Assembly: GCA_019425015.1 (NCBI GenBank)
Contig: JAHYYJ010000005.1
Span: 168,453-176,881, forward strand
Source: Collinsella sp.
GTDB lineage: Bacteria; Actinomycetota; Coriobacteriia; Coriobacteriales; Coriobacteriaceae
DNA: 8,429 bases
Reading direction: 5' to 3'
A model generated the notes under the pieces. The model did no database searches and was not told the DNA's origin. It saw only the letters and a list, made by a program, of their open reading frames with translations. Below are positions 1 through 5,323 of the stretch, one piece after another. Every line of letters begins with the position of its first letter. Position 1 is the stretch's first letter. Both the position numbers and the translations under genes were made by a program.

Positions 1-1588
1 CCGACACGGCCATCCGGTCGTCGAGGGCGGTCGCGAGGCGGTAGGGGCCGTCGTCAATCACACTTCCCAATGCTGCTGTTTTGTATTCAGCCTTCAGGTC
101 GTACTTGGCGTTCCATTTGCTGTTCGATTCTTTTGTGACGTTAGACGTCGCCGTTAGATTAACTTTTGCGCCATCAGTCTTCCACTCCCTCTGATTCATC
201 GCATAAGCAACAATCCCATTCTGAATTCCCGAAATACTCGGCGGGAAGGACTGGTTGTCGGCATCGATAGAAAAGCTCTCTTCCTTGGCATCCAGGTGCC
301 GCTGAATGCGGTCGGCATATTTCTTGGCCCATTCATCAGCCTTACCATTTCGCACAAAGTAATTGTTGGATAGGTCGGTCGAGCGGTAGGCGTAGTCGGC
401 CTTCTGGTAGTTAGCCGTGTGGTCGGAGTGGGCGATTGCCATGAGCTCGTCGGTCAGGCCAAAGTACAGATGGCGTTGGTCCAGATCCCCGTACCAGTTG
501 TCGCTGGTATCGTCCCAGGTCAGGTCCATCTGGCACCATTTGCCGTCGATCTTTACGGCGTTCCAGGTGTGGCCGTTGCCGGTTATGCGGCCGTTGGGGA
601 TGCCCGCTGCGTCAAGGAGCTTGGAGTAGATGCGCTGGTAGCTCTCGCAGGTGCCCTGGTGGCGCGTGAGGCCGCTTTCGGCTGAGCACCAGTTGAGGCT
701 GTGGTCGTACTCCAGCTGGTCGAGCGTCCAGTCGTGGAGCCACAGCGCCATGTCGTATTCCGAGCCGTTTGTCTCTTGCCTGCACAGGTCCACGGCGTTC
801 TTGACGATCTGCGTGACGCTCGGGCGGGCGGGGTCGTTTACGGTTACCTCCGCCGTGGTGCGCAGGTAGTAGATCCCCTTGTCGTTTTGGGGGTCGTTTC
901 TGTCGTTGTCCATAAAGTAGAAGTGGATGCGGTACGTGCCCGATGCCGTGAAGTCAAAGGTAAAGTCGTGGCCCGCGGTGCCCAGGTTGTAGTAGCTGCC
1001 CCATGTCGCGCGCGACGGGTCGCAGACGCTTTCCTGGCTGCCGCCGTCCCAATAGGCGGGCACGTCCATGCGCGCCTTGGCCTGGGACGAGCCGTTGGTC
1101 TGGGTTGCGTGGAAGGTCGTCGCGGTGCCCGCGGGGGCGTCGTTCCACGAGACGGTGAAGGTGACGCCGTTTTGGGTTGCCGTGGCGGAGTGGGCGTAGG
1201 TGGTTTGTGCCGTGGCGGAGATTGCCTCGGGCGTGGGGTTGGTGCGGGCTCGGAGGGATGGGGTGGGGGTGCCGGGTGTGGCGGTGGTGGCCGTGGGGTC
1301 TGCGGTGTCTGTGGCGTTGGCGGTGGGGGTGCCGTCGGCGCTTTCCGTGTTGGCTGCGCTGGCGCCGGTGGATGTTGCGGTGCTGTCCTCTACGGAATCT
1401 GCTTTCGCATTTGTGTTGGTGCCGTTTTCAGCCTTGCCCGTGTCGCTGCTCGTGGCGTCGGCTTGCGCCTGCTGCACTGCGGCTGCCTGAGGCTGGATGG
1501 CTTCCGCGACGGCTGCCATGGGCATCGTCGAGCTGACCATGGACGTGCACGCGATCGCGCAGAGCAGGTAGTAAAGGGGTCGTTTCAT
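1..1588 (-). CDS. Secreted transglutaminase-like protein, C-terminus beyond the window (partial)
   Basis: The frame is open from an ATG at 1588 to the window edge, 529 codons without a stop, so the C-terminus is missing. The start is supported by GAGAGG (plus-strand 1596-1601) 7 nt upstream. Residues 1-29 form a signal peptide: KR, a hydrophobic core, then MAAVAEA as a likely cleavage site. Residues 30-120 are a low-complexity Ala/Thr/Asp/Pro linker typical of secreted Gram-positive proteins. A beta-rich region follows, including SYYNLGTAGHDFTFDF. Residues about 260-375 look like a transglutaminase/protease core, with Cys314 in GTCESY, His340 in GNGHTWN and Asp355 in MDLTWDD forming the expected Cys-His-Asp triad. 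The last visible residues (DDGPYRLATALDDRMAVS) resemble the opening of a ricin-type (RICIN) repeat, suggesting a carbohydrate- or wall-binding C-terminus. Family members may act as transglutaminases or as cysteine proteases, so the reaction is not assigned. It appears unrelated to the defence genes to its right. Confidence 0.85.
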   Translation of the reverse strand, partial: MKRPLYYLLCAIACTSMVSSTMPMAAVAEAIQPQAAAVQQAQADATSSDTGKAENGTNTNAKADSVEDSTATSTGASAANTESADGTPTANATDTADPTATTATPGTPTPSLRARTNPTPEAISATAQTTYAHSATATQNGVTFTVSWNDAPAGTATTFHATQTNGSSQAKARMDVPAYWDGGSQESVCDPSRATWGSYYNLGTAGHDFTFDFTASGTYRIHFYFMDNDRNDPQNDKGIYYLRTTAEVTVNDPARPSVTQIVKNAVDLCRQETNGSEYDMALWLHDWTLDQLEYDHSLNWCSAESGLTRHQGTCESYQRIYSKLLDAAGIPNGRITGNGHTWNAVKIDGKWCQMDLTWDDTSDNWYGDLDQRHLYFGLTDELMAIAHSDHTANYQKADYAYRSTDLSNNYFVRNGKADEWAKKYADRIQRHLDAKEESFSIDADNQSFPPSISGIQNGIVAYAMNQREWKTDGAKVNLTATSNVTKESNSKWNAKYDLKAEYKTAALGSVIDDGPYRLATALDDRMAVS

Positions 1589-1595
1589 AGCGGAG

Positions 1596-1601
1596 CCTCT
1601 C
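1596..1601 (-). promoter_or_regulatory. Ribosome binding site of the transglutaminase-like gene
   Basis: Read on the minus strand this is GAGAGG, 7 nt before the ATG at 1588. It supports that start over the internal ATG codons within the signal peptide. Confidence 0.5.
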
Positions 1602-1660
1602 GGTGAGCAGCCAATAGGGTCCAAAGGCAGCTCCAGGCCAGCACTCCGCACATTTTTTGT

Positions 1661-1685
1661 TGGGGTTTATTTTACGGGAACCCCA
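1661..1685. repeat. Inverted repeat TGGGGTT/AACCCCA
   Basis: TGGGGTT (1661-1667) and AACCCCA (1679-1685) are perfect 7-bp arms around an 11-nt loop, between the transglutaminase gene and the decayed reading frame to its right. A second pair, CCCCAG (1681-1686) and CTGGGG (1705-1710), overlaps it, so two alternative hairpins are possible. Neither is followed by a T-run in either direction, so I do not call a terminator. An operator or a decayed element end are alternatives. Confidence 0.35.
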
Positions 1686-2002
1686 GTCAACAACAGTGAA
1701 CTTTCTGGGGAATGTTGGGGAGGGGTTGGTCCTCGGCCTCGCTGTGCGTAGATGTCTTCGCCCTCGGCGATGTGTCCGTCGGCGAGGAGTGCGAAGCGGC
1801 CATACTGAGCAATGCCAATCCACCCGTCTGCGCATCCAAACTCCTGGATTATGCACATCGGGATTTTCACGGTGTTGTCGGCGATATTGTTTTCGCGGAC
1901 CGTGTACATGCATTAGATGGGGAGGCGCTTGTATCCGTAGGGGCGCACCAGCATTTTCGATGCGATCGCCGTCAAGACAATTGGGTGTGCATCAAGGCGC
2001 TG
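1667..2002 (-). pseudogene. Decayed reading frame of unknown family
   Basis: This is the main content of the gene-free stretch 1589-2020. On the minus strand one frame reads from about 2002 (QRLDAHPIVLTAIASK, then YGYKRLPI), meets an in-frame TAA at 1913-1915, and resumes at the ATG at 1909 with MYTVRENNIADNTVKIP, then GWIGIAQYGRFALLADGHI, ending at 1667. The composition on both sides of the stop is protein-like and GC-rich, so the frame looks like one coding sequence interrupted by a nonsense mutation and lacking both natural ends. I do not recognise the family. Overlapping frames on the other strand look like its complement. An 80-residue gene starting at 1909 is possible, but I see no ribosome site for it. 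The call is tentative. Confidence 0.3.
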
Positions 2003-2030
2003 TTAACTGCATGAGCTGATTTCTTATAAC
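2003..2030 (+). promoter_or_regulatory. Putative promoter of the ncRNA-reverse transcriptase unit
   Basis: TTAACT (2003-2008) is a four-of-six match to a -35 box. TATAAC (2025-2030) is a five-of-six match to a -10 box, and the spacing is 16 bp. Transcription would start near 2037, just before the block of inverted repeats, giving a leader of about 315 nt ahead of the reverse transcriptase. This was judged by eye against the sigma-70-type consensus. Confidence 0.5.
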
Positions 2031-2034
2031 CTGT

Positions 2035-2193
2035 TTAAGCAAAGCGAGAATGGGGAATAAAAATCACTGCCCATCGCGAGTTGGCGATGGGGTACGCTAC
2101 TGCTGTCAATATCGCAAACGACGAAATTCCGACGTTCGCAACATTGACACCAGCGTTGCCTGCTGCTAGCTGGATAAGAGCCTCGATGGTCAT
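2035..2193 (-). CDS. Possible 52-residue antisense membrane peptide (low confidence)
   Basis: A minus-strand ATG at 2193 is preceded by GAGGAA and opens a 52-codon frame beginning MTIEALIQLAAGNAG. A moderately hydrophobic stretch (roughly residues 19-38, containing ISSFAILTAVAYPIA) could span a membrane. An upstream GTG at 2271 would extend it to 78 codons. It lies wholly inside the hairpin-rich block, whose complementarity is better explained as structured RNA. I do not recognise the peptide, and it may be a chance frame, a decayed fragment, or a small antisense gene. Confidence 0.2.
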   Translation of the reverse strand: MTIEALIQLAAGNAGVNVANVGISSFAILTAVAYPIANSRWAVIFIPHSRFA

Positions 2194-2340
2194 AAGTACC
2201 AATTCCTCGCTTTCGTCTAGTATGCCATAGGCAAGCATTGTTTTAGGTGGCCGCGAAAGCGTTGGTTGCACTTGCTGCGCCTTTGATTAGCCTGTCCGGG
2301 GAGGGTTAGCCGCCGCTTGTTGATCCGGACAGGTTGATTT
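2037..2340 (+). ncRNA. Candidate structured non-coding RNA upstream of the reverse transcriptase
   Basis: About 300 nt between the putative promoter and the RT contain at least four separate hairpins. The first is CCCATCGC/GCGATGGG (2070-2077, 2084-2091; 6-nt loop). The second is a long arm (2104-2149): a 7-bp TGTCAAT/ATTGACA base, a symmetric 3x3 internal loop, then inner pairs 2114-2123/2130-2139 with two mismatches. The third is CGCTTTCGT (2208-2216) with GCGAAAGCG (2253-2261), enclosing a TGCC-ATA-GGCA mini-hairpin. The fourth is a 15-bp stem (2285-2299, 2325-2339) with perfect CCTGTCCGG/CCGGACAGG at its core. Several defence RT classes (for example DRT2 and DRT9) carry an essential ncRNA immediately upstream of the RT gene, and this block has the matching position, length and structure. 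The template role and exact ends are inferred. A small antisense reading frame is the rival explanation for part of it. Confidence 0.55.
2285..2339 (+). promoter_or_regulatory. 15-bp stem-loop directly before the RT start
   Basis: The left arm 2285-2299 pairs with 2325-2339. The core CCTGTCCGG (2291-2299)/CCGGACAGG (2325-2333) is perfect, and six outer pairs include three G-U. The loop is 25 nt. The stem ends 5 nt before the G-run that probably serves as the RT ribosome site, so it could form the 3' end of the ncRNA, a processing site, or a translational attenuator. No U-run follows, so a simple terminator is unlikely. Confidence 0.6.
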
Positions 2341-2344
2341 ATTT

Positions 2345-2351
2345 GGGGGGT
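2345..2351 (+). promoter_or_regulatory. Ribosome binding site deciding the RT start
   Basis: GGGGGGT can pair along its length with the anti-Shine-Dalgarno sequence if G-U pairs are allowed. It lies 3-4 nt before the TTG at 2355. The alternative TTG at 2334 has only ACAGG directly abutting it and sits inside the 3' arm of the stem-loop, which argues against it. Confidence 0.4.
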
Positions 2352-2354
2352 ATT

Positions 2355-3809
2355 TTGGCCGAGTTCGATATCGCTCGTATTCCTCGATATAGTTCCAAAA
2401 GTTCATATGCCCATTTCGATCATAGGGCCTCTTTTGCCGAAGTTCAGGCCAAGATTTTAGATTCAGAGTACGTTTCTCATCATGCGTTCTACCCTCTAAT
2501 TTCCAATGAGATCATTGCTGTTCGGTATCGTGGAGGTAAGCGAAGCTGCAAAGTTCGCAATATCGCTTATGCCTCGCATGTCGATCACCGCGTCTTCCAG
2601 TACTACTCTTATCTGTGGTCGGACTTATATAACAAGAAGGCTATTGCCGAAGAGTTTAATGAGGTTGCCGTAGCGTACCGCTCTTCGCTTTCATCAGACA
2701 GCGCCGTAACTGCCGGCAGCAATATTTCCTCAGCTAAAAAGGCATTCGACTATATGCGTGAGCAAGATTCGGCTTTTGTGCTTACGGGTGATTTCGAGAG
2801 CTTCTTCGACAACCTAAATCATGCCCATCTAATAGCGTCGTTGCGTTCGTTGTTTCCCAGTGGACGCTTGCCGGACGATCACTATCAAGTTATTAAAAAT
2901 ATCCTTCGCTATTCGTGCTGGCCTATTGCTGATTTGGCTGCTCGACATGAATTGCCATGGCCAGCAATCGATCCTACTCGGGAGAAAATGATCAATGAAG
3001 CGGCTATCGAACTTCGGTTCAAGTCTATTCGTGAACTTAATAAGCTAGATGTTATCTTGCCAAAGTCTGAATTTCTTGCAAACAAGAGCAATATTATTAC
3101 CAGACCTTGGGTACGGGATGACTCTGCGCTGGGCATTCCTCAGGGTCTTGCCGCAAGCGGAGTGCTCGCTAACATTTATATGGCCGATATCGATATGAAA
3201 GTCAGACTTGCCGTTGAACGGGTTGGCGGCTTGTATCTTCGTTATTGCGATGACTTTATTATTGCCGTTCCAGAGTCTGGCTTTGATGCACTTGTAGAAG
3301 CCATCAATCTAATGGCCGATGTTGATTCCGTTAAACTGCAGCCTGAGAAAACCAAGGCGTTCCGGGTTGATAGCAGCGAGGTCGTTCAGCTTGATTTTGA
3401 AAGCGTTCGTGCGGGTAAGGTCCTTTCGTACTCCGGTGCACATCCGGCGCAGAAAGTCAGCTTCTTGGGGTTTGACTTTAACGGGCGCGTTGTAAGACTT
3501 CGACAGTCTACGGTTGGAAGGTACCACAAGCGTCTCCGTGAGGCAGCCAGTGCGATTGCGCGCTCTAATCAGGGGGAGGGAAGGCGCGCATCAAAAAAGC
3601 GCGTCTCCGCCCTGTATCAACATTATTCACCGCTCGGTATTATGGGAAGAAGGTTATGCCCCTCGGGTGATGCTGACACTTCTGCCTTTTCTCGCTATGG
3701 GAACTTTCTTTCCTACGTGGCGAGAGCCCAACAGGCGTTTCCTAATGATCCGATTGCCCCCGATGAGGCTAAGATTTACAGGAAGATAAAGCGCCTGAGT
3801 ACTCCTTAG
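2355..3809 (+). CDS. Reverse transcriptase of the defence-associated (UG/Abi/DRT-like) type
   Basis: This 484-residue RNA-directed DNA polymerase starts at TTG 2355; an in-frame TTG at 2334 would add seven residues. The N-terminus carries YAHFD then VSHHAFYPLI (about residues 18-50). Next comes a fingers-like segment with KVRNIAYASHVD (about 66-77), then motif A, GDFESFFDNLNH (Asp146 and Asp152). Motif B is GIPQGLAASGVLANIYM (from about residue 260) and motif C is RYCDDFIIAVP (YCDD at 297-300). All catalytic aspartates are present, so it should be active. The QGLAxSxxLANIYM form of motif B differs from the usual retron, DGR and group II intron forms and fits the bacterial UG/Abi defence RTs. 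No HNH, maturase, nitrilase or protease domain is visible. A C-terminal extension of roughly 120 residues (thumb and beyond) follows, rich in basic residues. I cannot assign the UG subtype from sequence alone. A structured leader lies immediately upstream and probably shares its promoter. Base composition is lower in GC than the left flank, which suggests transfer. Confidence 0.85.
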   Translation: MAEFDIARIPRYSSKSSYAHFDHRASFAEVQAKILDSEYVSHHAFYPLISNEIIAVRYRGGKRSCKVRNIAYASHVDHRVFQYYSYLWSDLYNKKAIAEEFNEVAVAYRSSLSSDSAVTAGSNISSAKKAFDYMREQDSAFVLTGDFESFFDNLNHAHLIASLRSLFPSGRLPDDHYQVIKNILRYSCWPIADLAARHELPWPAIDPTREKMINEAAIELRFKSIRELNKLDVILPKSEFLANKSNIITRPWVRDDSALGIPQGLAASGVLANIYMADIDMKVRLAVERVGGLYLRYCDDFIIAVPESGFDALVEAINLMADVDSVKLQPEKTKAFRVDSSEVVQLDFESVRAGKVLSYSGAHPAQKVSFLGFDFNGRVVRLRQSTVGRYHKRLREAASAIARSNQGEGRRASKKRVSALYQHYSPLGIMGRRLCPSGDADTSAFSRYGNFLSYVARAQQAFPNDPIAPDEAKIYRKIKRLSTP

Positions 3810-3828
3810 ACGATAGTTATAACGCCAG

Positions 3829-3966
3829 ATCATTCATAGTCAGAAATATTTAGTCGATATCGGCCAATTCCAATCATCAGGTAATAACGATGCGTCTTCT
3901 TCTCGTCGCGACACGATGTCTCTGGAGCTCGTGTCCATAACATTAGAATGATATGACTAGAGACGC
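3829..3966. other. Convergent intergenic region with several inverted repeats
   Basis: This lies between the RT stop (3809) and the 3' end of the minus-strand gene (4027). It contains ACACGA/TCGTGT (3911-3916, 3929-3934) nested in GCGTCT/AGACGC (3892-3897, 3961-3966). A competing pair is ATCATTC/GAATGAT (3829-3835, 3946-3952). CGATATCG is a short palindrome near 3855. No classic stem plus T-run terminator is obvious. It may be a shared bidirectional terminator or an RNA element belonging to the RT. Confidence 0.3.
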
Positions 3967-4026
3967 TTCGTGTATCCAGTCACCGATGCTGACGCCGCCA
4001 TTTTTTATACGATCATTAGTTCTCAT

Positions 4027-4428
4027 TTAGAGAGATTTTTTGGCATGCTTGTTGTATTTCCTCATCGCCTTTTTGTAAGCCTTTGGATGATTGAGATAAT
4101 AAGTTGCTTTAGCTTTTATTTTCTCTTGATCGGGCTCGTAAGGTAATACTGCTCCGCATCGAGAGCAAAACCAGTTCGGCGTTCCGAACGGCGTGTAAAA
4201 GAGCGAATTAACTTGAAAGCTATTATCGCGACGAGGTATTAAATCCATATGCGGGCAGTAGCTCTGTGCTAACTTTCGGTGTCGTTTTTTGCGGCTTTCA
4301 ATAAATTCGTTGATATCGAATTTAACGCCAAAATGTAAGATTGCGATTATTGCAAGAGCGAGTATTACAACGAGAAAGAACGCCACTCCGCATTTCTCTA
4401 TCAGTATTCTTGAAACAGAGTCGCTCAT
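4027..4428 (-). CDS. Single-pass membrane protein with zinc-ribbon-like Cys/His set, unknown family
   Basis: The product has 133 residues. The ATG at 4428 has a canonical AAGGAG (plus-strand 4435-4440) 6 nt upstream. Residues 14-33 (GVAFFLVVILALAIIAILHF) form one clear transmembrane helix. A strongly basic stretch (SRKKRHRK, 45-52) follows, so by the positive-inside rule the C-terminal part should be cytoplasmic. The soluble part holds C58-P-H60 and C88-S-R-C91-G, spaced like a zinc ribbon with one Cys-x-His knuckle. The tail is Lys/Tyr-rich (YLNHPKAYKKAMRKYNKH, 112-129), as in nucleic-acid-binding tails. I do not recognise the family. It converges on the RT gene and is not in its transcript, so a partnership with the RT is only a positional guess. 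Zinc-dependent binding of nucleic acid at the membrane is a possibility, not a finding. Confidence 0.75.
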   Translation of the reverse strand: MSDSVSRILIEKCGVAFFLVVILALAIIAILHFGVKFDINEFIESRKKRHRKLAQSYCPHMDLIPRRDNSFQVNSLFYTPFGTPNWFCSRCGAVLPYEPDQEKIKAKATYYLNHPKAYKKAMRKYNKHAKKSL

Positions 4429-4468
4429 TTCTTACTCCTTTTGTTACGCAGATTGCGTTGAAAATGTT

Positions 4469-4485
4469 GGTGCCAGGGTGGCACC
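4469..4485. repeat. Short palindrome at the presumed left end of the IS remnant
   Basis: GGTGCC (4469-4474), AGGGT, GGCACC (4480-4485). It lies about 75 bp before the transposase ATG, where the terminal inverted repeat of an IS256-type element would be expected. No matching right end was found in the window. Confidence 0.4.
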
Positions 4486-4913
4486 CTAGCACAGTTTAAC
4501 GAAAGAAGGGTCTTCGTCCTGGAATCTGAAATCACCACAACAACAGGTTCAAGGAAAGGATGAAGACCGCTACGGAAACCTTACCAGGCCTGACGCCGGA
4601 CATGCTCGCCATGCCCCGGTTCGAAGACGGCGCCATCGACATGTAGGAGTTGCTGCGCAGGCTCGCCGATTAGGTCGTGAACGCTGTGCTGGACGCCGAG
4701 GCCGACCGGCTGTGCGGCGGCGGGGCGAACAGCCGTGACGGTTACTGCGAGCGCAGTCTCCCCACCTGCATCAGCACGCTGACGCTGCGCATCTCGAAGT
4801 TGCGCTCCGACAGCTTCTTCCCGGAGGACGTGATCGAGCGCTACTGGTGCAACGACAGTGCCCTAGTGGCCGTCGTGGCCGAGATGTGCGCCACCGGCAC
4901 GAGCGCCCGCAAA
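4470..4913 (+). mobile_element. IS256-family element, left-end remnant
   Basis: This stretch is clearly more GC-rich than its surroundings and holds an IS end-like segment plus the first third of a transposase. The left boundary is placed by eye at the GGTGCC/GGCACC palindrome. The right boundary is where transposase similarity and GC-rich composition stop (about 4911-4914). The right inverted repeat and the catalytic part are missing, so it cannot move by itself. It separates the RT module from the right-hand cassette. Confidence 0.65.
4560..4913 (+). pseudogene. IS256-family (mutator-type) transposase, N-terminal fragment with two amber codons
   Basis: The ATG at 4560 follows AAGGAAAGG. 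The reading begins MKTATETLPGLTPDMLAMPR, has TAG at codon 29 (4644-4646) and again at codon 38 (4671-4673), and continues in frame through NAVLDAEADRLCGGGANSRD, then LPTCISTLTLRISKLRS and FFPEDVIERYWC, to ATGTSARK. The order of these blocks matches the N-terminal DNA-binding region of IS256-type transposases. The whole DDE catalytic domain is absent, and similarity ends abruptly near 4913. Judging from the family pattern, the two TAG codons probably replaced Glu or Ala and Gln codons. Confidence 0.8.
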
Positions 4914-5078
4914 ATTTGTTTCAGTTGCGGCGTATCAAAAGAGTCTCTTTTGATAGAGGAGGCTGTTGGCAAGATCCAGGCGGCCTTTAGTCTACACGTG
5001 TCGCGCCGGGGCAGCGTACTGGTTATCTTTGAAGACCCGTTCACTTTGGTGATGTGCGGGTACATATTTCAGCAATAG
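4914..5078 (+). other. Unassigned in-frame tail and upstream region of the right-hand cassette
   Basis: After the transposase break the same frame stays open to a TAG at 5076-5078. It encodes about 54 residues containing CFSCGVSKESLLIEEAVG and ending VMCGYIFQQ. I do not recognise them. They could be the end of another disrupted gene or simply non-coding DNA. The stretch includes the 23-bp palindrome at 4933-4955 and probably whatever promoter serves the genes starting at 5129, but I see no convincing -35/-10 pair. Confidence 0.3.
4933..4955. promoter_or_regulatory. 23-bp perfect palindrome, candidate operator
   Basis: TATCAAAAGAG (4933-4943) and its exact reverse complement CTCTTTTGATA (4945-4955) flank a single central T. 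An odd-length palindrome with two identical half-sites suggests binding of a dimeric regulator. It lies about 175 bp before the first gene of the right-hand cassette and directly after the IS break. No regulator gene is in the window. A hairpin with a 9-bp stem and 5-nt loop is the alternative reading, but no T-run follows it. Confidence 0.55.
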
Positions 5079-5117
5079 ACTTTAATCGTTAGCATTTGGT
5101 TGGTTCCCAGCTGTTTT

Positions 5118-5122
5118 GGAGG
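5118..5122 (+). promoter_or_regulatory. Ribosome binding site GGAGG
   Basis: GGAGG lies 6 nt before the ATG at 5129. It fixes the start of the small membrane protein there rather than at the upstream in-frame TTG at 5096. Confidence 0.7.
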
Positions 5123-5128
5123 TTGCTT

Positions 5129-5323
5129 ATGGATTTGTCATCCATGTTCGATGGCTTTGGCTCTTCGGTGATTGCGGCTATTGCCGGAGCCGTCGTGACC
5201 GCCCTGTTTAGTATTCCAATCAGTTATAAGGCTGGACAGAGGTCTGTCAAACAGTCTCAGAAGGCCGGTAAAAGCTCAAAGCAGATTCAGATTGGTGTCG
5301 TAAATGAACGCAACGACAACTAA
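5129..5323 (+). CDS. 64-residue membrane protein with QKAG-type motif, unknown family
   Basis: The start is the ATG at 5129, with GGAGG 6 nt upstream. Residues 12-31 (SSVIAAIAGAVVTALFSIPI) form one transmembrane helix, preceded by a short N-terminal segment. A basic, Gln/Ser-rich tail (33-64) is probably cytoplasmic. The tail holds KAGQRS (34-39) and QKAGKSSKQIQ (44-54), two versions of one motif. A third version, QKAGDNSNQVQ, opens the protein encoded by the next gene. The 3' end overlaps that gene by 20 nt in another frame, so the two are probably translationally coupled. I do not recognise a named family. A membrane anchor for its neighbour, or a small pore-type effector, are both possible; the shared motif favours a physical link between the two products. 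Confidence 0.75.
   Translation: MDLSSMFDGFGSSVIAAIAGAVVTALFSIPISYKAGQRSVKQSQKAGKSSKQIQIGVVNERNDN

Noticed and set aside
701..1606. Long plus-strand open frame opposite the transglutaminase-like gene, about 300 codons
   Set aside because: Its translation is a Gly/Val/Ala/Arg-rich low-complexity product of GC-rich codons. The minus strand carries a signal peptide, linker and catalytic triad in one continuous frame, so the plus frame is a shadow.
1712..2014. Plus-strand frame of about 100 codons in the left intergenic region
   Set aside because: It is complementary to the more protein-like minus-strand remnant, has no ribosome site at its start, and resembles nothing I recognise.
2037..2340. 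Template/variable repeat of a diversity-generating retroelement
   Set aside because: The RT motif B is not of the DGR type, and I saw no near-repeat with adenine-specific changes in any gene of the window.
2037..2340. Retron msr-msd
   Set aside because: The RT motifs do not match the retron form as I know it (no NAxxH or VTG signature seen), and the long a1/a2 complementarity flanking an msr-msd was not found.
4560..4680. Two in-frame TAG codons as evidence of amber readthrough or recoding
   Set aside because: The gene is truncated and lacks its catalytic domain, so ordinary pseudogene decay explains the stops. No other gene in the window shows in-frame TAG codons.
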